This document shows positions 16,934 to 24,970 of a DNA stretch of 64,000 nucleotides, piece by piece. Under the pieces are notes generated by a model. It ran no database searches, was not told where the DNA came from, and worked only from the letters and a program-made list of their open reading frames with translations. Position numbers and translations under genes: made by a program. The stretch covers positions 5,402,651-5,466,650 of the forward strand of contig NZ_KI913949.1 in NCBI RefSeq assembly GCF_000332095.2, read 5' to 3'. How positions within the stretch are numbered: the stretch's first letter is position 1; each line of letters opens with the position of its first letter. Source of the stretch: Leptolyngbya sp. PCC 6406 (lineage in GTDB: Bacteria; Cyanobacteriota; Cyanobacteriia; Phormidesmidales; Phormidesmidaceae).

Positions 16934-17970
16934 ATACCTGCTACCATCACCTGCTGCCACAGGGCATAGCCCTGGCGGTTCAGGTGCAAGCCGTCGGTGG
17001 TCAGTTCAGCCCGGAGAATGCCAGCGGCATCGCGGAAAAGACCCTGGAGGTCGCGGTAATCTACACCGCTGCGGGCAGAGAGGTAAGCAATGTGGTTGTT
17101 GAGGGAGCGGGTGCGATCGCTACCAATATTGTCCCAGCGGGTGGGCAGCACCGAGTACAGCACAATTCGGGCTTGGGGGTGCTGGTGCTGGAGTTGGGCC
17201 ACGATTTGTTCCAGATTGTGCACAATCTGGGTTTCTGGGACGTTGTTTTTCAAATCATTCACCCCCACCATCAGGTGAATCACCGTGGGGCGGGTTTGCC
17301 TAAAGGCATCTAGACGAGCCAAGACGCCAGCGGTGGTATCGCCGGAGATGCCCTGGTTTAACCAGATGCGATCGCGGGGCAAACTTTCGGGGGGCAACCA
17401 GAGGCCGAGGGAATCCCCCACCACAATTTCGAGGCGATTTGGGCCTTGGCCAGCGGCGGCGGCGGCGGCCTCCTGGGCTAAAAGCTGTCGCCACTGGAGA
17501 TAGGTGGGTTGGGTGGTAGCCTGCTGCCAGCGATCGCGGTAGCTATCTGGAGAAATACGGGTGTAGAGTTGCCCTGCTTGCAGAGCGCTCTGTCGCTGCC
17601 GATAGAGTTGGGGGCCAGAACTGGGTCCCGTGGGAAGGGCTCGGGGGCTGAAGATCGGCACCGCTGTCGGTGACACGACAGCGGTAGTGACGGGCACCAG
17701 AGCCGCTGTTTCTCCACAGGCTGCTTCTGCCTGGGGGCCTAGATCGCACCAACTGGGTGGACTAAAGCGCGGTTGATGTTCTGGGGGTGAGGGGGCAATT
17801 GTTGTCGAGATTGGGGCTAGGGTCGAGGCCGTTCCCAGGGCGTTTGCTGGGGGTGCGATGGTCAAAGACCGGCCCCAAGGAGCTATAGCACTTGGGGGCG
17901 ACACTGTTTTTGCCTGGGTAGCACAATTCCCCGCTAAAGCCTGTGCCACCAGCCAGCATAAATCTGCCAT
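16930..17970 (-). CDS. SGNH/GDSL hydrolase family protein
   Basis: A 346-residue protein with a proline-, serine- and alanine-rich N-terminal half and a C-terminal SGNH hydrolase domain. Catalytic Ser187 is in VVGDSLGLWLP, the block III motif is VGVNDL, and the Asp326/His329 pair is in TDGLHLNRQGY. Such enzymes are esterases or lipases, often acting on acylated polysaccharide or lipid. The N-terminus (MADLCWLVAQALAGNCATQ) is only weakly hydrophobic, so export is uncertain. A 35-bp palindromic repeat lies inside the coding region at 17855-17889. Confidence 0.85.
   Translation of the reverse strand: MADLCWLVAQALAGNCATQAKTVSPPSAIAPWGRSLTIAPPANALGTASTLAPISTTIAPSPPEHQPRFSPPSWCDLGPQAEAACGETAALVPVTTAVVSPTAVPIFSPRALPTGPSSGPQLYRQRQSALQAGQLYTRISPDSYRDRWQQATTQPTYLQWRQLLAQEAAAAAAGQGPNRLEIVVGDSLGLWLPPESLPRDRIWLNQGISGDTTAGVLARLDAFRQTRPTVIHLMVGVNDLKNNVPETQIVHNLEQIVAQLQHQHPQARIVLYSVLPTRWDNIGSDRTRSLNNHIAYLSARSGVDYRDLQGLFRDAAGILRAELTTDGLHLNRQGYALWQQVMVAGI
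17855..17889 (+). repeat. 35-bp palindromic repeat, copy 1
   Basis: It begins GCGATGGTCAAAGACCGGCC and ends with a decayed copy of the complementary start (ctatagc). It lies in the N-terminal coding part of the SGNH gene, antisense to the gene. See the findings for the other six copies. Confidence 0.65.
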
Positions 17971-18670
17971 GGAATCATAACCTTGAGAATCACTCGATGC
18001 AGCGGTCGCTAGTCCGGTTAAGACAAGCCTGCGAGCTTATTTGCCTTGGCACTCAGCATCCGAGAGGTTCTCGGGATCTGAAGCAAAGAGGCCAAAGCGA
18101 TATAGGCTGCGGTAAACCTACGAGGAACACTTCCCCTTTGACAGGGGTATCGAGGATGGTTCAGGATATTTTTGATCCGATTTTCCAGGGTCACCCCGTC
18201 CTGCTGAAGGCTAAGGGATAGCGCTTTAGGGGAATCCCTCGTCTGCTTTTGCTTTGCCCCAGACCTCCAGGGCTTCCGGCCCATAGTATTCTCTTAAACA
18301 GAAGATAAACTTTGGTTTCAAAGCCCCCACAACGCTTATGGGTCGGCGTATCTTAATAACTAAGGAACGTAAGTTCCGAGTTCAAACCGACACGTTAAGA
18401 CCCTATTCACAGGAGGTTGGATATCGATTCAACATCTGAGCCAAGTTCGTCAAAGACAGCAGCACCCAACCAGGTTTTGGTGTTCCCTTTACTATCTAAA
18501 TGAGAGCCCTGCTATAGGTTCGGCAAATTTGACGGTGATTCACTTCACTCAAAGATGCCGTTTAGAAGCAACTCTAGATAGTCTTAACAGACATGGGAAA
18601 ACACTTCAAAAAGCCGTTCTGGGTGCTGTTGTCGTATTTTAAATTCTAATAATGGAAATTGGGTTCAGCG
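17971..18670. other. 700-bp region without a recognised gene
   Basis: An open frame at 18018-18284 (minus) resembles no family I know. The short inverted repeat GGAACGTAAGTTCC lies near 18363. The AT-rich stretch just before 18600 would be downstream of the BMC gene. I see no RNA gene or complete mobile element. Confidence 0.4.
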
Positions 18671-19009
18671 TTAGGGCTGAATTAAAGCCCGAATTTCATC
18701 AATCCAAAATTCTTCTGACTCTTCGGTGAAATAGATGGGCAGCACTGCCTCCAGATTCTCCGGAGGGTTGGGGACCACGTAATGGCTAGTGACGGTGCCA
18801 TAGTTGGGCATATTGTTCCCCGCCGCCAAACCTGCTTCCATCGCCTGTCTAACCTCAGAGACAGGTCCCCGGATGGCGACAAACTGACGGCCACTCTCAG
18901 AGCGATCGTACTTAACAAGGGTGACCCGTCCCGCCTTGACCATGGCGTCTGCTGCCGCTAGAACTGCCGGGAAAGTCTGAGTTTCAATGACGCCCACTGC
19001 AAAAGGCAT
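18671..19009 (-). CDS. Carboxysome-type BMC shell protein (CcmK family, divergent)
   Basis: A 112-residue single BMC domain: MPFAVGVIETQTFPAVLAAADAMVKAGRVTLV, IRGPVSEVRQAMEAGLAA, and TVTSHYVVPNPPENLEAVLP. These are the three conserved blocks of CcmK hexamers that tile carboxysome facets. The pore-facing segment reads DRSESGRQ, unlike KIGSGR of CcmK1/CcmK2, so it is more like the satellite paralogues (CcmK3-CcmK6). The ATG at 19009 fits the family start; the longer TTG frame adds ten unusual residues. It is not beside other ccm genes in this window, as is known for satellite ccmK loci. Confidence 0.85.
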   Translation of the reverse strand: MPFAVGVIETQTFPAVLAAADAMVKAGRVTLVKYDRSESGRQFVAIRGPVSEVRQAMEAGLAAGNNMPNYGTVTSHYVVPNPPENLEAVLPIYFTEESEEFWIDEIRALIQP

Positions 19010-19101
19010 AGGAAAACCGCTTCTATTCGTTGTCAGCAAATTAAACAGGGTGCTGCATTGGAGTCCCTTTAGACCGATGACTCAAATGCTCCAAGCCCTC
19101 A

Positions 19102-19698
19102 TTATACCTTGATGGCGCTGGGTTCCGCGATCGCGGCAATGATTCGTTCGCAGCCCGATGCAGGCCGCCCCCAGTCGTAGTGACATTCCTTGGGGTCGCC
19201 CCAGCACAGGCTGAGGTACAGTTCCGTGCGGGTAGCGTCGATCTCCGCCCATTCCGCCTCCGCAATCCATTGCTCCACTGCCGCCCGATGGGTCGGGGTC
19301 GTGGGGGCGGGGGGCCGACCCACATGCCAAAACTGCAACCCATTGATGGAGTTGCGCCAGAACTCAACCACCGCTGATTTGGCAGCAATCAGCCTGATTT
19401 TGTCAGTGGGAATGGCGGTGAGTTGGGGATGCAGTTCCGGAAACTGTAGCGATCGCCCGCCAAAACGACAGGTGTGACATACCAGCCCCGAGACTTGATG
19501 CTCTCTCTGATAGTGATGAATCTGGTCGCGAAAATCTTGGATGGCAAAAACTTTGCTTAATTTTTCAGCCCCTAGGGCCTTTGCCACCACCGAATTGTTG
19601 AGGCGCTCGGCAGAGGACAAGACCACTCGCTCCCCGCGCCAAGCTGCCCGCAGTTCCCGGTCCAGGATGTCTAGGAGTTCCTCGGTGGTGTAGGGCAT
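19102..19698 (-). CDS. Conserved hypothetical protein
   Basis: I do not recognise a named family. The 198-residue product begins MPYTTEELLDILDRELRAAWRGERVVLSS and has a CHTC pair around residue 74. It is rich in Trp (FWRNS, QFWHVG, EWAEIDATRTELYLSLCWGDP) and ends in a weakly conserved tail. The even composition and codon use fit a real gene. It lies about 90 nt upstream of the BMC gene on the same strand and may share its transcript, but a role in carboxysomes is not shown. Confidence 0.6.
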   Translation of the reverse strand: MPYTTEELLDILDRELRAAWRGERVVLSSAERLNNSVVAKALGAEKLSKVFAIQDFRDQIHHYQREHQVSGLVCHTCRFGGRSLQFPELHPQLTAIPTDKIRLIAAKSAVVEFWRNSINGLQFWHVGRPPAPTTPTHRAAVEQWIAEAEWAEIDATRTELYLSLCWGDPKECHYDWGRPASGCERIIAAIAEPSAIKV

Positions 19699-19811
19699 GG
19701 GTAGGGGGGTGGATGGGTGTGAGGGTGTGTTGGCGAAGCCTGCCCGAAGGGCTTGGGGGGGGCAGAAATTTTGAGTTTTGAATTTTGAGTTTTGAATTAA
19801 ATATCCCGTAG

Positions 19812-21075
19812 ATACTGTGTTGGTCTTGGGCTGTCAAGCGGTCACGGGGGAGGATTTTGCTGGCAGGAGCTTATCCGGGTCGTAGGTTTTCCCGGAGGAT
19901 AAAACGCCATAGACGATGCGAATGAGCTTGTGCATGGCGGCTCCGATGATAGCCATCTTGGTTTTGCCTGCGGCGCTTAAGCGGTCGCGCCAGGGCTGAA
20001 TCTGCGGTGCATGTCGAAGAAACGCTAAAGCTGGAAAGAACAGAGCCTTGCGCAGGCGGGCATTACCAATCTTGCACAGGTGAGTTTTACCCTGCACGGA
20101 GGTACCGGAGGAGTGTTCTTGGGGGGTCAACCCGGCATAGGCAGCGAGTTGACGGGCAGAGCGAAAGGCTTTGATGTCACCAATTTCAGCGAGCAGACGA
20201 GCGGCAGTATCGGGGCCAATGCCGACAATGGAGACCAGTAAATCAGATTGTGCTTTTAAGGGGTCATGCGCCTGAATATGCTCTCGCAAAAGCTTTTTCA
20301 ACGCTTTCACCTGGGCCTCAAGGAACTCAATATGGGCCTCAATATCAGACTTCACTGCGGTTGGGCTAATCTCTAGGCGATTTTTTTCCTGGGTCAGCAT
20401 GTGGGTGAGGGCATCAAGACGACGGGTGTAGCCTTGCAGGTCTTGCACTTCAGTCGATGAGGGCTGCCAAGCGCTGGGCTTGAGGTCTCGACAGAACTCG
20501 GCAATCAGCGTGGCATCGGGGCGATCGGCTTTGGTTCGCTTGAGCTGGCTTTTGGCATAGCCGTGAATGCGCACTGGGTTGACGATGCTCACTCGATGGC
20601 CCTGCTGGTGTAAGGCCAGCGCGACGGCATGGCCATAGATGCTGGTCGCCTCTAGGCAAGCATGGACCGGGCTGGCGCTCAGGTCTACTAGCCAGCTCTG
20701 TAAAGCCTCGAAGCCAGCTTCGGTGTTCTCAAAACTCTGATAGCGAGGTTTATTGTGTCCGGGCAATAGCACCGCAACGTGCAGGGTCGCTTTGCTAACA
20801 TCAATCCCGACTGGAATCAGCACCTCATTCATGGGTTTACACTCCTGATAATGGGGCAAAATTGGCAGATCGCTCTCAGCGCTATCCTTGTTATCCAGTT
20901 TGGGAGGTCTCGAGGACTCCCTGGTATACTGTCCAGTCTGCTGACGGCAATCCAGGTGGCTAAAAGGGGGAGGCTCTTGTTCTACGTTGCAAACTCTAAA
21001 GGGCTTTAGGGTGCATCCAGAGTCACTCCTAGGTCTATTTTCGGCCAACTCTTACATACAAGGGTGCATAGTTTC
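19812..21075 (-). mobile_element. IS110-family insertion sequence
   Basis: Boundaries are estimated from a comparison inside the window. The sequence ...GAATTAAATATCCCGTAG next to GGTGCATAGCGCTAAGG is continuous at 50850-50875. Here the same two halves are separated by this element (left half ends at 19811, right half starts at about 21076). It carries one transposase gene, and no clear inverted ends are seen, as usual for IS110. Confidence 0.7.
19834..20832 (-). CDS. IS110 family transposase
   Basis: A 332-residue transposase of the DEDD type. The N-terminal catalytic domain begins VGIDVSKATLHVAVL (first Asp), followed by CLEATSIYG and KADRPDA. The C-terminal Tnp_IS116/IS110/IS902 domain has SIVGIGPDTAARLLAEIGD, AYAGLTP and HLCKIGNARLRKALF with the conserved serine region. 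The ATG at 20832 has CAGGAGTGT upstream and starts at the family position; the longer open frame to 21048 is upstream noise. It appears full-length and could be active. Confidence 0.92.
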   Translation of the reverse strand: MNEVLIPVGIDVSKATLHVAVLLPGHNKPRYQSFENTEAGFEALQSWLVDLSASPVHACLEATSIYGHAVALALHQQGHRVSIVNPVRIHGYAKSQLKRTKADRPDATLIAEFCRDLKPSAWQPSSTEVQDLQGYTRRLDALTHMLTQEKNRLEISPTAVKSDIEAHIEFLEAQVKALKKLLREHIQAHDPLKAQSDLLVSIVGIGPDTAARLLAEIGDIKAFRSARQLAAYAGLTPQEHSSGTSVQGKTHLCKIGNARLRKALFFPALAFLRHAPQIQPWRDRLSAAGKTKMAIIGAAMHKLIRIVYGVLSSGKTYDPDKLLPAKSSPVTA

Positions 21076-21130
21076 GTAGGGTGCATAGCGCTAAGGCGCG
21101 GCTTCGCCCACGCGAAGCAATGCACCGCAG
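21076..21130 (+). repeat. Palindromic dispersed repeat (gtagggtgcat...atgcaccgcag)
   Basis: About 55 bp with inverted ends GGTGCAT/ATGCACC and a GCGCGGCTTCGCCCACGCG core. A near-identical copy lies at 50856-50911. Confidence 0.7.
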
Positions 21131-21171
21131 AAAGGCTAGCTGAAGGGTTCTCAGGTTCTTAGGGTTGGATG

Positions 21172-21993
21172 TTAGGGGTGAATGCGATCGCTGATCCATT
21201 CCACAACGCGCTGGTAGCTATCTACGCACCAGTTGAAGCAGGGTTCCCAATAACAGACCGCCAGGATTGCCAAGAGGGGATGCCCCAGGTGAAACCCCAC
21301 TAGAACGCCTCCACAGTAGCGGGGGGCCGTTTGTAGCCAGCTACAGAAGAGCGGCAGGCTATCCCCCGATGTAGCCCCGGCCCAGCGGACCAGCAAGTCT
21401 ATGCCACTGAGGAATTGGATCATCAATCCCGCAGGAAAAAGGGCAAAGGCGGCTATCGCAACGGTGATCAGCAAGACATTGATAAGGCAAAAGTGGAATA
21501 AATATTTCGCCATGAGCCAGCCCAGGTTAGGCAGGGTGCGGGCATAGGTTCCCTGGCACAAATCCACAATCGGCAAGACCACCGTAGGCAGCACCACCGC
21601 CAGCCAAATTAGAAGCCAAAACTCCTGACTAAACACCCTGGGCAACAATAGCGGCAATATCATCAGGGAGAGGAGGGAGATAACCCCAATTGTCACCCCC
21701 AACCCCCAGGCCCAGCCCCAGAGAAACCGTGTGACCAATTCCCAGGGGGTAGACCGCTTTCCCCATTGCAAAAGCTGCATGGCCACCGATCCCGCCGTCA
21801 ACGCCAAAAGTACGGTGATAGACCAGGCAAGGCGGTCTAAATTGCGGACTTGGAGAGATTCTTCATAGCGCCAACAGAACCAGATCACCCCCACGACCAA
21901 GGCAATATCTAACCCCAGCAGCCCGACTAATACCCCCTGAGATACCCCAGGCGGCAACTGACGCAAAGGGCGGCGATGTTTCCGTCGAGTCAT
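21172..21993 (-). CDS. Multi-pass membrane protein of unknown function
   Basis: A 273-residue protein with a basic N-terminus (MTRRKHRRPLRQLPPG) and about six hydrophobic segments, including VLVGLLGLDIALVVGVIWFC, ITVLLALTAGSVAM, WGLGVTIGVISLLSLMILPLLL, FWLLIWLAVVLPTVVLPIV and CLINVLLITVAIAAFALFP. No family is recognised. The ATG at 21993 touches the end of a MITE-A copy, so the element forms the immediate 5' leader; GAGAA within it could serve as a weak ribosome site. A start 33 nt further upstream would lie inside the repeat and is unlikely. Confidence 0.6.
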   Translation of the reverse strand: MTRRKHRRPLRQLPPGVSQGVLVGLLGLDIALVVGVIWFCWRYEESLQVRNLDRLAWSITVLLALTAGSVAMQLLQWGKRSTPWELVTRFLWGWAWGLGVTIGVISLLSLMILPLLLPRVFSQEFWLLIWLAVVLPTVVLPIVDLCQGTYARTLPNLGWLMAKYLFHFCLINVLLITVAIAAFALFPAGLMIQFLSGIDLLVRWAGATSGDSLPLFCSWLQTAPRYCGGVLVGFHLGHPLLAILAVCYWEPCFNWCVDSYQRVVEWISDRIHP

Positions 21994-22075
21994 ATAGCGG
22001 TTCTCACTCGGGTTAAGTACAGACAAGGGGCTTAAGCCCCTTGTTCACCAAAGTGTTTAAGTTGAGGTGTACTTC
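21993..22075 (+). repeat. MITE-A copy 3, right end decayed
   Basis: It starts TATAGCGGTTCTCACTCGGG, has the CAAGGGGCTTAAGCCCCTTG palindrome, and loses similarity before the right inverted end. It abuts the start codon of the membrane protein gene. Confidence 0.65.
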
Positions 22076-22104
22076 ATAAGTAGGTGGACATCATTAAAAT
22101 GCTG

Positions 22105-22211
22105 TTGTAGGGTGCTGTTAGGCGTAGCCGTAACGCACCGTCCCGTAAGGCTTTAATGCGTTACGTTGTCGCTTTAGCGCAGCCATGCCGCAGGCTATAC
22201 GCATCCTACAA
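22105..22211 (+). repeat. Palindromic element with TTGTAGG ends
   Basis: TTGTAGGGTGC at the left and GCATCCTACAA at the right are inverted ends. The inside has nested short inverted words (ggcgtagcc, cgcagccatgccgcaggc). It is non-coding. Confidence 0.45.
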
Positions 22212-22330
22212 ACTATTGTCACACCAGCCCAACATTTTCTGGTCCCCTCTCCCCGTGGGAGAGGGCTAGGGTGAGGGGCCGAGGTGTCCCACAATGAAAC
22301 GGTTAGGGTATTTACGCCGCAGAGTTCTAG
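22212..22330 (+). repeat. MITE-C copy 2 (left end missing)
   Basis: It matches 9236-9352 from ACTATTGTC through CCCTCTCC...GGGAGAGGGCTAGGGTGAGGGGCCGAG to TATTTACGCCGC and TTCTAG. The left terminal repeat is replaced by the preceding element. Confidence 0.6.
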
Positions 22331-22386
22331 TGCCCTGAAGATCCCCCTCGTGCAGCCATCAACAGCGATCACTTGTCCGAGATCCC

Positions 22387-24951
22387 TCAGGTCAGAATGG
22401 CTCCACCCATGAGTTTGTCGTAGCGGCGCTGAAGTTCCTGGCGCAGGACCGGGTGCTGGTGGAGTTCTGGATCCTGAGCGATCAGGGCGGCGGCAGCTTC
22501 GCGGGCTTCAGCGAGGACCGACTGGTCGGCCACCAGGCTGGCTAGGGCAAAATCCGGTAGACCCGATTGGCGAGTGCCCAAAACCTGTCCCGGTCCCCGG
22601 AACCGCAGATCCATCTCAGAGATGAAAAAGCCGTCTTGGGAGTCCTCCAGTACTCGCAGTCGCTGGAGGGCGACCTCGTTGCGGGCGGCACTCATGAGCA
22701 GGCAGTAGGACTGGTCAGCCCCTCGCCCTACCCGGCCCCGCAGTTGGTGCAGTTGGGAGAGGCCAAAACGTTCTGCATGTTCGATCAGCATGATGCTGGC
22801 GTTGGGGACATCCACGCCCACTTCCACCACGGTGGTAGACACCAGAATGTGGGTATGTCCCTCTCGAAAGGCGGTGATGGCCTGGTCTTTTTCGGTGGAA
22901 CTCATGCGTCCATGGAGCAGCCCGACGGTGAAGTCGGGGAAGATCACCTCTTGCAGTCGTTGGTGTTCTTCAATGGCGGATTTCAAGTCCAGTTTTTCCG
23001 ACTCATCCACGAGGGGCAGGACGATGTAGACCTGGTGGCCCTGGGCAACTTCCCGGCGAATGAGGTCGTAGGCGTGGGTGCGCTCTCGCCCTGCCAGCAA
23101 AGTCGTTTTAATCGCCTTGCGTCCGGGGGGGAGTTCATCGATCTGGCTCACCTCCAGATCGCCGTGGAGGGTGAGGGCTAGGGTGCGGGGAATGGGGGTG
23201 GCGGTAAGGGTAAGGACGTGGGGATTGTCCCCTTTGCGCTGAAGTCGCGCTCGCTGCTGTACCCCAAAGCGGTGCTGTTCATCAATCGCCACCAGTCCCA
23301 GAGCTTGGAACTGCACCGGATCTTCAATCAGGGCGTGGGTGCCCACCAACAGGGGCAATTCCCCGGTGGCTAACTGGGCGAGAATACCCCGGCGCTTGGC
23401 AGCTCGGGTGGAGCCCGTCAACAGTTCCACCGGCAGGCTCATAATGTTGAACCATTCCACCAGCTTGCGGTAATGCTGTTCTGCCAGCACCTCCGTCGGA
23501 GCCATCAGGGCAGCTTGGTATCCGGCCTGGAGGGCGGCGAGGATGGCCACCACCGCCACCACGGTTTTCCCCGATCCCACATCCCCCTGGACGAGCCGAT
23601 TCATAGGGGTAGCGGCCTGCAAGTCCGTGAGGATTTCCGTCACCACCCGCTGCTGTGCCCCAGTCAACTCGAAGGGAAGGATGGTGTAGAACTGGTCAAT
23701 CAGCTTCCCGGTGGGGGGCAGAACAATGCCGGTCTGCTGCTGGCGCTGTTGGTGTCGCCGTCGCAGTAGCCCCAGTTGCAGGTAGAAAAATTCATCAAAA
23801 ACCAGGCGCTTGCGGGCCTGTTGCAGACTTTCCTCGGTATCGGGAAAGTGAATATGCGCGATCGCGACGGGCAATTCCACCAAGTTGTGGGTCCGGCGCA
23901 GGTCCGCTGGTAGGGGATCAACTAGGTCTAGGGCGGCGGGGAGGGCCGTTGCGATCGCTCTGCGAATCAGGTGGGCCGCCACCCCCTCCGTCAGGGGATA
24001 GACGGGCACAATTCGACCCACCAGGGGAGAGTCTGGTTCCTCCCCTGGTCCATCCAGCACCTCCAGTTCTGGGTTATCTAGGGTGATGCCGTATTTGTTT
24101 TGCTTGACCAGCCCCGAGGCCGCCACTAGCGCCCCCACCGGGTATTGTTTCTTTTGCCGCTGTTGCCAAGCTACGTTGCGAAACCGCTGCCCCGGCCAGA
24201 ATTTGCTGAGACGCAGTTGGCCGCTGCTGTCCCGCAGCACCAGTTCTTGGATTGTGAGTTGGGGATTTTTAGGGCTGCTGAAGCAGTTCGATCGCTCCAC
24301 CCGACCCACCAGGGTGACGGTTTCCCCCGGCTTCAGGTCGCGGATGGCCACCTGCTGAGCATAGTTAATGTAGTCGCGGGGGTAGTAGTGCAGCAGGTCG
24401 AGCACCGTCAGCAGCCCCAGTTTTGCCAGCCGCTCGGCATTTTTCGGCCCCACCCCCTTCAGGTAGGTGGCCCCTTGATCTAGGGTGGGGGGTTTACTGG
24501 AGACGGTGGCTCCCGGCAAGGCGCTGCCACCGGGTTGGGTCTGGGCGGAGGGCAGACCTTGCCCTGCTCCACTTTTGCGTTGGCCACTGCTGACAGCGGC
24601 AGCGCCTTGCGCCCCCCTGGAACCGCTCTGTTTTCCGTCTCCGGTTCTGCCAGATTCCCACTGACGCCGCCCTTCGTAGAGGGTGCGACGGGTTTCTGCC
24701 ACGAGGTGTTGGCGGTCGGCAAACCCTAGCTCGGGATAGGTGCTGAACTGGGTGGCTAGGGATCGCCACTTGGCCCGCTCCGCTGCGGGTAGGGGGGCGG
24801 GAGGCTGGGCAAGGCGTTCCTGGAGAAACTCACTAAAGTGCTGTTGATTGCCTTTGAGATCATTGAATCCCCGCTCAGCCTCCACCGCTAGCGCCTTTTG
24901 CAAGCGATTCCAGTCAGGGGTCGGACTCGGCAGCGGCTCACCCATGGGCAT
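22387..24951 (-). CDS. recG: ATP-dependent DNA helicase RecG
   Basis: An 854-residue RecG, which remodels stalled forks and branched DNA. A cyanobacterial N-terminal extension (about 160 residues, with a low-complexity Gly/Ser/Gln linker) comes before the wedge/OB domain (LKPGETVTLVGRV...). Helicase motifs follow: Walker A GDVGSGKT, DEQH in VAIDEQHRFG, TATPIPRT, and the C-terminal motifs LVSTTVVEVGVDVPNA and QLRGRVGRG. The C-terminal TRG-like segment (FFISEMDLRFRGPGQVLGTRQSG) is present. The stop is about 70 nt from the MITE region, and the next gene upstream (24971) is 19 nt away on the same strand, so the two are probably cotranscribed. Confidence 0.96.
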   Translation of the reverse strand: MPMGEPLPSPTPDWNRLQKALAVEAERGFNDLKGNQQHFSEFLQERLAQPPAPLPAAERAKWRSLATQFSTYPELGFADRQHLVAETRRTLYEGRRQWESGRTGDGKQSGSRGAQGAAAVSSGQRKSGAGQGLPSAQTQPGGSALPGATVSSKPPTLDQGATYLKGVGPKNAERLAKLGLLTVLDLLHYYPRDYINYAQQVAIRDLKPGETVTLVGRVERSNCFSSPKNPQLTIQELVLRDSSGQLRLSKFWPGQRFRNVAWQQRQKKQYPVGALVAASGLVKQNKYGITLDNPELEVLDGPGEEPDSPLVGRIVPVYPLTEGVAAHLIRRAIATALPAALDLVDPLPADLRRTHNLVELPVAIAHIHFPDTEESLQQARKRLVFDEFFYLQLGLLRRRHQQRQQQTGIVLPPTGKLIDQFYTILPFELTGAQQRVVTEILTDLQAATPMNRLVQGDVGSGKTVVAVVAILAALQAGYQAALMAPTEVLAEQHYRKLVEWFNIMSLPVELLTGSTRAAKRRGILAQLATGELPLLVGTHALIEDPVQFQALGLVAIDEQHRFGVQQRARLQRKGDNPHVLTLTATPIPRTLALTLHGDLEVSQIDELPPGRKAIKTTLLAGRERTHAYDLIRREVAQGHQVYIVLPLVDESEKLDLKSAIEEHQRLQEVIFPDFTVGLLHGRMSSTEKDQAITAFREGHTHILVSTTVVEVGVDVPNASIMLIEHAERFGLSQLHQLRGRVGRGADQSYCLLMSAARNEVALQRLRVLEDSQDGFFISEMDLRFRGPGQVLGTRQSGLPDFALASLVADQSVLAEAREAAAALIAQDPELHQHPVLRQELQRRYDKLMGGAILT

Positions 24952-24970
24952 CAGAAATCATTAGACTGCG

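Noticed and set aside
18018..18284. 88-codon minus-strand frame
   Set aside because: No recognisable domain or ribosome site; possibly transposase debris, but not supportable.
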